From positions 186,001 to 250,000 of the forward strand of contig JAJAGP010000759.1 in the NCBI GenBank assembly GCA_025084515.1: DNA of 64,000 bases, written 5' to 3'. The position numbers and the translations under genes are program-made. Within the stretch, counting starts at the first letter, position 1; each line of letters begins with the position of its first letter. This stretch comes from Ancistrus triradiatus. Taxonomy: Eukaryota; Chordata; Actinopteri; Siluriformes; Loricariidae. Shown one piece after another: positions 16,001-28,000 of this stretch. Below the pieces are notes generated by a model. The model worked only from the letters and a program-made list of their open reading frames with translations, had not been told where the DNA came from and ran no database searches.

Positions 16001-19000
16001 CCAATCTCTCTGAGGTCCGCAGCACTGTTTTAGGTCCATTTACAGAAGAGTACAAATGATCTAGAAATGCAGTGGTATTAACAATTTATCCACAACTCAA
16101 CCTGTATAGCTCTTTTACTGTCATACTGCCTTCTGCTACCACAATCCCAGACCCCTAAACTCCAGCACCTCTGAAACTTGGAATGGGATGGAAGGCCACT
16201 GGTGAGGTGGAACAATGAACAAAACAACGACCCAGGGCAGTTGGTAGAGAACTAGTACCCAATCCTGTGCTTCCCTGGTTTGTTCCACCTATGGTGAGAT
16301 GATGATTGTCTCTTAAATTAGTCTTGCCTCTGGTCCTCATTGCCACAATTCTTGGCTCTTTGTTGTATGGGTTCCATCTTGTCAATGGCTTTCACCCACC
16401 AAGTTTCAGATTTCCTCCAGTCAAAAGTGCTGGGTTTTAGTGACTCAGCTGGTAAAGCACCGGTTCCCTGGCTCATATCCCTCCTCTGCTGGTGTGATAA
16501 TTGTCTCTTATGATATACCATGGGTTCTGTCTCAGTTTCGCTCAGATCTCACCCTAGATCTTTGTTGTCTGTGGTCTACCTCTCCAAAGAATTTTACCTA
16601 CTTAATACGTCTGGGTGCAGTGACTGTACAGTACTGTGCAAAAGCCTTAGACCACCATTATATTAGATATACCATTGTTTTAGCAATGCTATAATGACCA
16701 TATATTATTATTCTCCGTCTCCTTATTAGAATACAATCAGAAAATACAGGAAATTTGTATCCAGTATTCAAAAACTGAAAAACTATCTTCAATAGACTAT
16801 AGTGGCAAGTATTTAGTGTGACCTTTACTTACACTTGAGCAACAGCAGCGTCTGGCAGCTTCATCAGGATGCCAAATTGACCCTTCAACAAGCCGAAGAA
16901 GCTTGATCAGGAATGGAAGGGTAGCAGCCAAGAAAGATACACTAAAACTCCCAAAGATTGGAGTGAATGAGTATTATGGAGTGACGAATCCAAGTTTGAT
17001 ATTTCTGGGTCCAGTCATCGACAATATGTTATATATGTTCATTGCAGTATATTATTGCTAAAACAAACTAATTGTGGACTAAGACTTTTGCACAGTAGTG
17101 TTTGTGTTTGGGACATGGCTTGGAAGGCTTCATTGAGAGTACAGGATAAAGTTAAGTTTTTGTATGTAGATTTCCATAATGTCTAGCTTCAGCTAACACC
17201 TGCTAAAATTTACATTGACATAATTTAGCAGACGCCCTTATCCAGAGCGACTTACAAGTTACAGTATACATTCTCACAATCCAAGCATTTGTGGGTTAAG
17301 GGCCTTACTCAAAAACCCATTGATGGCAGCTTGGCAGAGGTGGGGTTTGAACGCTAGACCTTCTGGACCATTCAATGATGTGTTAGACCTGGTTGTTACA
17401 AGTGCCCCTGCCCCTTAATGGTCATTTCAGTGGACTAAAAAGGGCAATGGCGTGACCACTCGCCAATTCAAAACCCAACCGAATCCTCACCTCACAAGAT
17501 ACGAGATAAAAACCAGGGTGGCTCAGAACTGTGAACCAGCACTCAATCTCTCAGGCCAGTAACCCTCCTCTAAGGTGAGGTTCGAGTTACACTTCATGAT
17601 GCGGGAGGTTTTGTTTCATGAATGCAGAGGAGTGTGATGCAGGATTCTGTTTGACGCCTTCATAGTTTGGTTATGGAGTGTCTGCCACACCAGGGGCTTC
17701 CAAGTCTCAAGACTTTGGCAGTACTCTTATCGTGTTTTACATAACTAGTGAGAAAATGCAGCGGCCTTTTGGACTGCACAATATTCCCTTTCTGAAGAAA
17801 AGAAAGGGAGACAGAATGAGAGGTCTCTCTGCCAAAGCTACAGAATAATCTTAGTAGGAGATGTGAAAATGCTTTAGATTCCAGCTGGTGAAAAGTACAG
17901 GAGTCATAGAGGTCATTGGACTGGAACTTGGCGAGTTGATTTTGTATTTCTCTCCTGAAAGTGCACAGAGCTACTGAAACCTTTATCGTTCATGAAATAT
18001 GGATGGAGTCCAGCAGCGATGTCTGCACACAACTACACACATGCACACAGACATACAGGCATACATACTGTAGTCTTGGATGATGCCTTCTCTTGGTTGA
18101 TATTTGATTTGATGTGCCATCTGCTATGCTTCTCTACAGTGTAATCATCACATGCACAGGCCGATGTAGAATTTCAAGTCATGGGGAATTTGATTCTCTA
18201 TGTAAAACATGGTCAGGCTTTGATTTGCCGTTGGTAGAGCCTTATGTCGTTAATGCAGTTAGGACATGCTCAGGCAATGCATACAGAGCCATACACCACT
18301 ATCCAAGTGTAATGCATTCTTGGATATACGTCAGAATTTGAACATTCTGATACAGAGAGACTTTTTTGTTATTTATATTATGAACTGTAGCTTTACAAAA
18401 AAGCCAGAAATAACCTCTTAGGCTAGTACAGTCTTTCTAAACAAACTCTAATGCAGTGGTACCTTAGTTCTCAACCACCTCGGAACTCGTCAAATTCAGT
18501 TCTCGACGCATTTTGGGTAGAAAAATTTGTCTTGGCTCTCGTTCAGTACTTGAACACTTGCTTAAACTTGTATGAGTCGAGCTGCGTGACTCTTTTCAGC
18601 CGAAACCTGATTCACGAATCATGACTCACAATTCAGTGATTCAGATTCACAATAACGTGTTTTTCTTTATTTTCCATCTACAGTACTGTATTCTTAGTGC
18701 AAATAAGCCTCCATGAGTCCTAAAAAGGTTAGTTATAAGAGCCAAACGTTCACCATTACTTACTAAATGACATGAGATTTGACTAAACTGTATTATAAAA
18801 TAAGCTTTGTGTTAATGATTTTGGCCAACTGTAGGTTAATGTGTAAGTGTTAATCTGTAATAGGTTCATGATGCATTTAACTCATGATGGATTTGTCTGA
18901 ACATATCCCCATCATAAATCAGGGAGAACCTGTACAATACAACTCCATTAATGCATATAATGCCTTATACAGTGTGGATTTTCTGGGGGTCTGGAACGGA

Positions 19001-22000
19001 TTCATTCAATTTACATCATTCCTTATGGGAAGAATTTGCTCGGTACTCGTCGTTTTCGGTTGTCGACAAGCCTTCTGAAACAAATTAACCATGAGAACCG
19101 AGGTACCACTGTAAAGTGCACTTCAACAAAATGTGAACAGTTTCAAAATGTAAATGCTACCAGCATGTTCCAGGTGTCAATATCATATTTATAATATAAA
19201 CAGTCAAATATCGTTCTCAAGTCCAGCCAGGACATAAATCACTAGTAGTGGCCAAAAAAAGAGAGAACAATGTTCATTTTGTATTTCATCATCAGCAAGG
19301 GAATCATCAAACAGCAAAAGGATACTGTGTCCCACTAAAATCATGCTGGTAAAAAGTCAGTTTTATCTTGGATTGCTGAGCTTCACGACAGGACCCACCT
19401 TGCAAATTTGCCACAGACACTAGTCAAGTCAAGTCAAGTCAGATTTATTTATATAGCGCTTTTTACAATGGAGCATTGTCTCAAAGCAACTTTACAAGTT
19501 TAGATTATCTCCTAATAACTACGTCCAATCCCAAATTGAGCAAGCCTAGGGCGACAGTGGCAAGGAAAAACTCCCTGAGTGTTATAGGAAGAAACCTTAG
19601 GAGGACCAAGACTCAAAAAGGGACCCAAACCTCCTTGGGGCGGCGTAGATGATAAATCTAAGAGCGAAACTGAAAGTCATGGAGTCAAAGTTTGAAATTA
19701 AAAATGTGAAGTATGCAATCGGCATTAAGTGGGCCCGGGTATGGTGGGGCTGGAGCTGATGACGGAAGCAGCTTTTGAGTGGAGCTACAGCGGTATGAAA
19801 TCATCATGTGGGGCTGGAAACTGGTACCGGAACACAGCTCGGAGAGAAAAACAGAAAATGTAATTAGTTATTGATTAAGAGCACAGTGTCTATTAACAAT
19901 CACTGATGCCATGTCAATCACTTGATGCCATGTGTAGCATGAGACCCCGGCCAGCATTAGCTATAGCAGCATAGCTAGAAAGAGGAGAATTTTTCTGGTA
20001 GGAAACACAGCCAAGAGGGATCACCATGAGACATCGGCAAACCCATGGGAGGCAGAAGAAGGCAACCCAACGTCTCTGATCACCATAAGAGGACTCTTTG
20101 ACTATGAACCCCCGCTCTGCCCTTATTCTAAGGCAGGATGCACGAGTCAGGATCACGAGGACCGAAGCCCGTTTCAGCCAGACCGCCCACCTCCCACCAC
20201 TTCCGGCTAAAAAGACAAGGCAGGCAGGCCAGACATGACTCCCAGACTCCGGGCCCCCAGTGACCCCAAGCCATGCATCCTGGTCTAAAAATCTAGTCAA
20301 AAGCCTGTGTAAAATAGGTATGTCTTTAGCCTAGACTTAAAACTTTGTAGAGTGTCTGAATCTCGAACTAAAGTGGGAAGTTTATTCCATAGTTGGGGGG
20401 CCATGTATGAGAAAGCCTTTCCCCCTGCTGTGACTTTTTTAATTCTAGGAACTAAAAGAAGTCCTGCACCCTGCAAACGAAATAGATGAGTTGGATTGTA
20501 AAACTACATTTCCCATAATGCCCCAGCATCTTTCTAATATCTTGGTCAGCTAATGCTTTCAGTCAGAGCCAGTTTCTTTAGGGTTTTCATGTGGAGTAAT
20601 GCACATCTGCAAATATTTAAGACAACTATGCTGCAGGCAAGGTACCTCTAGCCCATAGCAATAGTTACAGCTATACAACCTACCAAAAGTATTAGACCAC
20701 TAAAGCAAATGCATTCACTAAACAAGCAAAGGCATTCATGTTAGCAAATAATGAAAATAATAAAAATCACTTAATCTATTTAGGGTATAGCAGGCTTATT
20801 TCTATTCACAGTTATGCCCCTCTAAATTCTGTTTGCGCCCCAGTACAACAAGTAGTCTAGGAACACCCTGCATCAAAGGAATTGTGGGGTTAGAAAATCT
20901 GTGACATGGTAAGTGGTAACGATGAAGCCGTAGTAACTATTTATAGAAATTGCTTTAGATGCTTGTTTTTAACTGTTTTGTTGAGTATCATATTCTTGTC
21001 CGGGTAAAATGTCACTGCATCTGTGGTCTTTCCAATGCCTTTGGTATTGTTGATTGATTCAGCACTGTTTCCGGTGACTGCACACACTATTATTCTTTCA
21101 TTGTACTCTTTGTGGTGCTTCCTTCTGAGGTGTTTGAACAGGTTAGTTGTGTTTCCACCAGACTTGCCAATCTTGTCTTTTCATATTCTGCAAAGAACTG
21201 TTGTTTGTGAAGTGTCCATGTGTAAAATCCAAACCACTTCCTTATAAGTGATGATGTTTCTTTAAAATTCGCTTAAAATCAGTAGGGCAGCACGGTGGCT
21301 CGGTAGGTGGCACCGTCTCTTCACTGCGAGAAGGTATTGAGTTCAATCCCAGGTGGAGTGCACTGGGTCCTTTCTGTATGGAGTTTGCATGTCCTCCCAA
21401 TGTCCACGTGGGTTTACTTCGGATACTCCGGTTTTCTCCCACAGTCCAAAAACATGCATGTTAGGTTAATTGGTCTCTCTACAAGTGGCCCTAGTGTGTG
21501 TGTGTGTGTGCCCTATGATGGATTGGTGCCCTGTCTAGGGTTGTTCCTGCCTTGCGCCCTATGCTGCCGCCTAGCCACCGGCTCTCCCACAAACCTGTCA
21601 AGGATCAAGCTGATAAGACAATGAATGAATGCTTGAATGAATGAAATTCATTAGCCATGCTACTGTGTTACTATATACAGTAAATGTATTCGAAGCACCT
21701 GCCAACTCTGAACTAGCGAGCATTGAGTGGTGAGTATTTTGAGAGTTCCCATTTCGTAAAGGCAGAGCTTGGTGACATTTTGCTAGTTCATTATATTAAA
21801 TCACCCACTTCTACTTGTTAGAAACATCTGCTACTCCTTTCTTTATGTACATGCATGTAGTTTTAACTTTATCCAGTTGTCCTTACCCTGAGGAGGATTG
21901 TTTCCCAGTTCATGCCTGGTTCCCCTCAAGGTTCCTTCCTTTTGTGCCTTAGGGAGTTTTTTCCTTTTCACTGGCATCTCTTGTTTTTGTAGTTGTGGTC

Positions 22001-25000
22001 TAGACTCTGCTTTTAGATAAGGAGCTTTTGGACAAATGTTGGACAAACAACACTATATGAAAAATGAACCTGAACTTCGATTTGAATTATCTGATTTTAT
22101 AACCTAGCAAATGTGCTCTGCTGTAAGTGCACCACACCTGTAGTTTGACACGTAACCACTTAAATACACTCATTGCCAAAAGAAAAACTCACCAAGAAGG
22201 ACTTATTGGAATCGAATGAAACTTTATATGTATGAATGTAATTATGATATGTATATATATATATATAAGCGATTAGGAGCGAAAGGATAAGTTTATTGGG
22301 GAAAACTGTACAACTTAAAGGAGGCTCTAGTTACCCTGTTAGGCTGACTCTAGCCTGGATACAAGATGAAGTATGGTTGAGCATTGGATGCAAACTTTTC
22401 CTACAGATGTTGCAGCTGGGCCTGTAGATCATGCACAGTTATAGGATGCTCAATTTGGCATCCCAGCAGGTCCCATAAATGCTTGTTTGGTGATAAATCT
22501 GGCGACCAAGCAAGCCAAGGTATAGGTGCAATCTGGCGGAGAAATTACTGGGAAACCCTTGCTGTGCTTGGGCAAGCATTACCCTGAAAAATGTCAGTTG
22601 GAAGCCCTGCCATGAGAGGCAACACATGTGGCTGCAGGATATCACTGATTTGTTAGTGTCCCTCATATCACTACTAGGGGTGACAGAATGTGGTATGCGA
22701 TGGCTCCCCAGAACATCACACCAGAAGCTGGGGCAGTGCTAGATGAGACGTTTCCAGTCTGTAGCAGTCCAGGTTTCTCGTTCACGACACCACTGCAAAT
22801 GAATGTGACGCTGGCTGGCTGTCAATGGCAGGAAACGTAATGGATGCTGTTCCAACAAATGTCTTTCTGCTAAGCTCCTGGAAATGGTCCAGACAGAGAC
22901 AGGGGTGCGTAGTGAAGGTGCCACCTGTGACTGGATAGTGGACAATGAAACTGTGAGAGCAGCTCGTTCTTGTTGCTGGATCATGATATCCTCTCTACTG
23001 GTGGCCTGTCTGGGTTGTTCGGAGCCTGTTTGCTACATGTGAATGTCCAACACCTCCTAACAGCTGGGTTAGAACGGCATAGATGGCGGACAATTGGTCC
23101 ACACGACCATCTTGCATCTCTCAGCCCTATGATGCACCCCTCTCATAGTCTGTCAACTGGGCAAAATGTCTTCGAGTGCATCATAGAGGCATGTCTAGCA
23201 GTCAACGATCTTTCACCAAGAGGTACACTACCCAAAAGTAGATTCCGAGAGCCTTTTTATAGGGCAGCAGGGGAAGGACTTTTACTCTCTCTTGTGGCAA
23301 GACCCAGTGTCTAATCAGACCACACCTGTAATCATTTAATATCTGCCTGAGACAGACCTGCATGCCAAGTTTTGCAACAATCCAATATTTCTATCTGGAG
23401 GCACAATGGTTAGCGCAGTTGCGTCACAGCTCTAGATATCCCTGGTTTGATCCTGACCTTGGACTCCTGAGTGGATGTCCTCCCTGTGTTCCCATGGGTT
23501 TACGCTGGGTACTCCGGTTTCCTCCCACATTCCAAATACATGCAATTGGCCCAGTATGAATGTGTCTGACTAGTATCGAAATTAACCTGGCTCCTGTCAT
23601 GAATAGCCATTGATGCTGATGCAACGTTAAATAAATAAATAAACTTGACTATCGTTGAATTTTCAGGATGCCATTCATGAGCCAGAGATTCTAATAGTGT
23701 GTTACGACCATTAATACCCATACATTATAACAGGAAATCCCATAGCAGGAGTTCAGATAACCTTAAATTAAATGTAACTTTTCCGACATCACTATTCCAG
23801 CCACAACCACAATCTATTCACTTCCTCTAACATTCCTACTAGAGGCCCTGAATGAAACAGTACTCGGATTATAGCCCACTTCAGTGGCTCGTCTGTGGGC
23901 CCCGGGGAGCATGTAGTCTACTCTTAGGGATGGAGTAAGGCCGATCATCCTGATCTCGCTCCCAGCATGCTAAAGTCGTTTTATGTCAAGAGTGTGTGCA
24001 GCATATAGATGTGCCACTGGCCTTTTTCACTTGCTGACTCTGCTCAGATCAGGTCCATGTGCAGGCAGACATTAAAACAGAACTAGAGGTTTTAAGCTCT
24101 GAAGTAGAACTGTCCAAATGATCGAATTAATACCGTTTTACTGCACTAATATTTTAATGCCGATAATTAATTTAACGCTATTAATCACAATTCCATTTGT
24201 TACTGCTCAGCAGTATTGTATTAAACAGACAATCCCCATCAAAAAGTTATCATTCTGGTAATTGTTGTGGATTTTGTTTTAGTGTTTTGAATGTTTTGAA
24301 TGTGGCAGCCCTCCATCAGAGACGTCACATGATGAAAATAATGTTAATGAACTGTATGACTGTTGATGAAAGCTGTACACCAGAGCTCGTCTTGCATTTC
24401 CCTAGTACAGAACATGCTGTAGTTCTGATCTGTACTCTGGAAGAAAATGAGAGGCTGCTCTGCCAACTTCTCGTACCATGAGGCAGGTGTGAAAGCGCAT
24501 CCTGCGGGATATCAGTTAGTCTGTTAGTCTGTTATTTTATCTCTCTGTGCCGGGCTGGTTTCAGTGACACTCATACAGACACAACACAGAAATGTGATGA
24601 TTTGTTATGTAATTCCACAAAGTCCAGAATTGTTCTTGTAAGAACAATGTATTATATATTAGCCATATACACCCATCAGGCTTAACATTATGACCACCTC
24701 CTTGTTTCTACACTCATTGTCCTTTATCAGTTCCACTTGCCATATAGAAGCACTTTGTAGTTCTGTAATTATAGACTGTAGTCCATCTGTTCCTCTACAT
24801 ACTTTGTTCGTCCACTTTACTCTGTTCTCTAATGATCAGGACCCCCATAAAACCCCCACAGATCAGGTACTATTTGGGTGGTGGATCATTCTCAGCACCT
24901 CAGTGACACTGGTGTTACGAGTGTATCAGACAGAGCAGTGCTGCTGGAGGCTTTATATTCCTCAGTGTCACTGCTGGACTGAAAATATTCCACCTACCAA

Positions 25001-28000
25001 AAATGTCTAGTCGCCAGCATTGTAGGCAGCCTGTAGGCAGTGTCCTGTGAGCTCTGATGAAGGATTAGAGGATGACTAACACAAACTGTGCAACAACAGA
25101 TGAGCTACTGTCTCTGACTTTACATCTACCAGGTGGAGCAATATGGTAGACGTGTTTAATAGAGTGCACAGTGAGTGAACACAGCGAATAAAAAACTCCA
25201 GCAGCACTGCTGTGTCTGATCCATTCATACCAGAACAACACACACTGTTGTCACACACCATGTCAGTGTGGAGTTTTTCCTTGTCACTGTCGCATTAGGC
25301 TTACTCATTTTGCGATTGGCCTTAGATATTAGAAGATAATATAAAATTGTAAAGTTGTTTTGAGACAGTGCATCATTGTAAAAAGTGCTATATAAATAAA
25401 TCTGACTTGACTTGACTGCAGTGCTGAGAATGAGCCACCAAACAAATAGTACCTGATCTGTGGTGGTCCTGTGGGGGTTCTGACCATTAGATAGCAGAGT
25501 AAAATGGACAAAAAGATTTATTTGGGACTGAGGTACCCTAGCGGTTAAGGCACTGGACTCTGAACCAGAAGGTCTAGGGTTCAAATCCCACCTCTGCCAA
25601 GCTGCCACTGTTGGGTCCTTGAGCAAGACCCTTAACCCATAACTGCTTGGATTGTAAGACTGTACCAATTGTAAGTCGCTCTGGATAAGGGTGTCTGCTA
25701 AATGCTGTAAATGTAAAAATGTAAATGTAAACAAAGTATGTGGAGACACAGATGGACTACAGCTGGTAACTGTAGAACTACAAAGTGCTTCTATATGGTA
25801 AGTGAAACTGATAAAATGGACAATGAGTGTAGAAACCAGGAGGTGGTCATAATGTTATGCCTGATCGGTGTATACACACATTGACAAAAAACACACTCAG
25901 ATAGAAATGTTGGACTGCTGCAAAACTCTGCGTTCAGTTAAGTCTCAGGCAGATATGTAAATGATTACAGGTGTGGTCTGTTTAGACAAGGGTCTTTCCA
26001 CAAGAGACCGGAAAAGTGCTTTCGCCACTGTCTATAAAAAGGCTTTCAGAGGCTACTTTTGGGCTACTTTTGTCTTCTTTTCGTTGACTGCTAGTCATGC
26101 CTCCACAGTGCACTCGAAGACATTTTGCCCAGTTGAGAGACTTTGAAAGGGGGGACAGCATTAGAATGAGAGAAGCAGGATGGTTGCGTTGACGAATTGT
26201 ACGCCATCTACGCCATTTTGGCGTAGCTGATAAGAGGTGTTGGGAGCAGTGGTTTTGTGAGGGCACATGCACACAGGAAACAGGCTCCAAATGGTCCAGA
26301 CAGACCACCAGTAGAGAGGATTGTTTGATCCACCGACAAGCACGAGCAGCTCCCACAATTTCCTTGTCCACCATCCAGACACAGGTGGCACCTTCACTAC
26401 ACATCCCTGGCACTGCCCGGACAATTTCCAGGTGCTTAGCAGAACGAAATTTGTTGTCACAGCACCCGTTACGTGTTTTGCCATCGACAGCCAGATACCG
26501 TTTGCAGTGGTGTCATGAACGAGAAACCTGGACTGCTATGGACTGGAACTGTATCGTCTTTTCTATGTAATATTACAATATTAGAGCAAAAGGATAAGTT
26601 TAATGGGGAAAACTATGCAATTGAATGAAGGCTCTAGTTACCCTGTTAGGCCGCCTCTAGCCTGGATACAAGATGAGGTACAGTTGGGCATTGGAGGCAA
26701 ACAGGTTCTGTCTGGTATCCCTGCGGCACATTTTTCCACAAAAGTTGCAGTTGGGCCTGTAGATCCATCACACGAGCAGTTGGGGCAGTGTGTCGCTCCA
26801 CAGAAAAGACATGATCAATGCGCTCACCACAAGGTCTCCATACAATCCAGCCATCATCGGATGCCAAACAGAGCCCAGATTTGTGTGTGTGTATATATAA
26901 GCTTGGACATAACTTAGAGTAGATTTACTGTCTTCTGAAAATTACTCAACACACAGCCATTAATGTCCAAATAGCTGGCAACATAAGTGAGTACACCTCA
27001 CAGTGAACATGTCCAAATTTGTGCCCATAGTGTCAATACTTTGTGTGACCACCATTATTATCTAGCACTGCCTAGCACTACCTCAGCAAGGCGGTTGTCA
27101 TCTTGGAGGCGTTTGGGGTTGTTATAATGTTGGAAAACTGCCGTGTGGCCCAGTTTCCCAAGAGAGTGGATCATGCTCTGCTCTGTGACATGCTCTGAAT
27201 GCCACAGTACATGTTGGAGTTCATGTTTCTCTCAATGAGCCACAGTTCCCCAGTACCAGCAGCACTCATGCAGCCTCCAGACCATGATGCTACTACTATG
27301 CTTGACTGTAGGCAAGACACAGTTATCTTGGTACTCCTTGGTAGGCCATCTTTGTGGAGAGCAGCGATCGTATTTCTCACATCCTAAGAGAGTTCATTGC
27401 CAAGAAATGCCATGTTGAATATCCAGTCGCCAGAATGAGAGAATTGTACCCAAAGCACCAAACAGCCCTGCTCCCCATTAACACCTCGAACCTTGTAACT
27501 GTAACGAGTCACATGACACCAGGGATGACACAATTGGGCACAAATGGGCACAATTTGGACATTAACGGCTGTGTGTTGAGTAATTTTCAGAAGACAGCAA
27601 ATCTATACTGCTATACAAGCTGTACACAGACTACTCTAAGTTATATCCAAGTTTCATTTCCATAGTGTTGTCCCTATGTGTAACAAGTCTAAGCAAATAC
27701 ACAACAATACACCCAGCATAAAATGAAGTTATGCAGTGAGCCACAATGTTACAACCACTCACAGATAGAGTAACACTGATTATCTCATTATGACTGGGTA
27801 TGTAAAGGTCAGCTATAGTGAGTAACTACCAACAGTGGTCAGAGAAATGACAAACCACTAACCGGTGACGGGGATGCCCATGGCTTACTGATGCGTAAGG
27901 GCAGCGAAGGCTGTCCCATCTGGTCTGAACAGACAGAAGCGCTACTGTGGCATAAGTCACATTATGCGTCACACCCTGTTGAATATGGGGCTGCTTGGTC

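Larger units (their letters stand above)
24665..25876. mobile_element. Large palindromic DNA element with two insertions
   Basis: The outer ends TATACACCCATCAGGCTTAA and TGCCTGATCGGTGTATA are inverted. Both arms can be followed inward, for example GACCACCTCCTTGTTTCTAC, ATATAGAAGCACTTTGTAGT and CAGATCAGGTACTATTTG. It has no coding capacity. Two later elements, R1 (25263-25418) and SINE-A (25530-25738), sit in the right half, and the opposite arm gives the empty-site sequence for the SINE. Its 174-residue minus-strand frame is pieced together from these repeats. Confidence 0.85.

Noticed and set aside
19914..20300. 128-residue minus-strand open frame
   Set aside because: It lies wholly inside the long R1 repeat, and its composition and sequence resemble no protein family.
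25225..25749. 174-residue open frame on the minus strand
   Set aside because: It is pieced together from reversed SINE-A, R1 and the palindromic element; phrases such as WQRWDLNPRPSGS come from the SINE read backwards.
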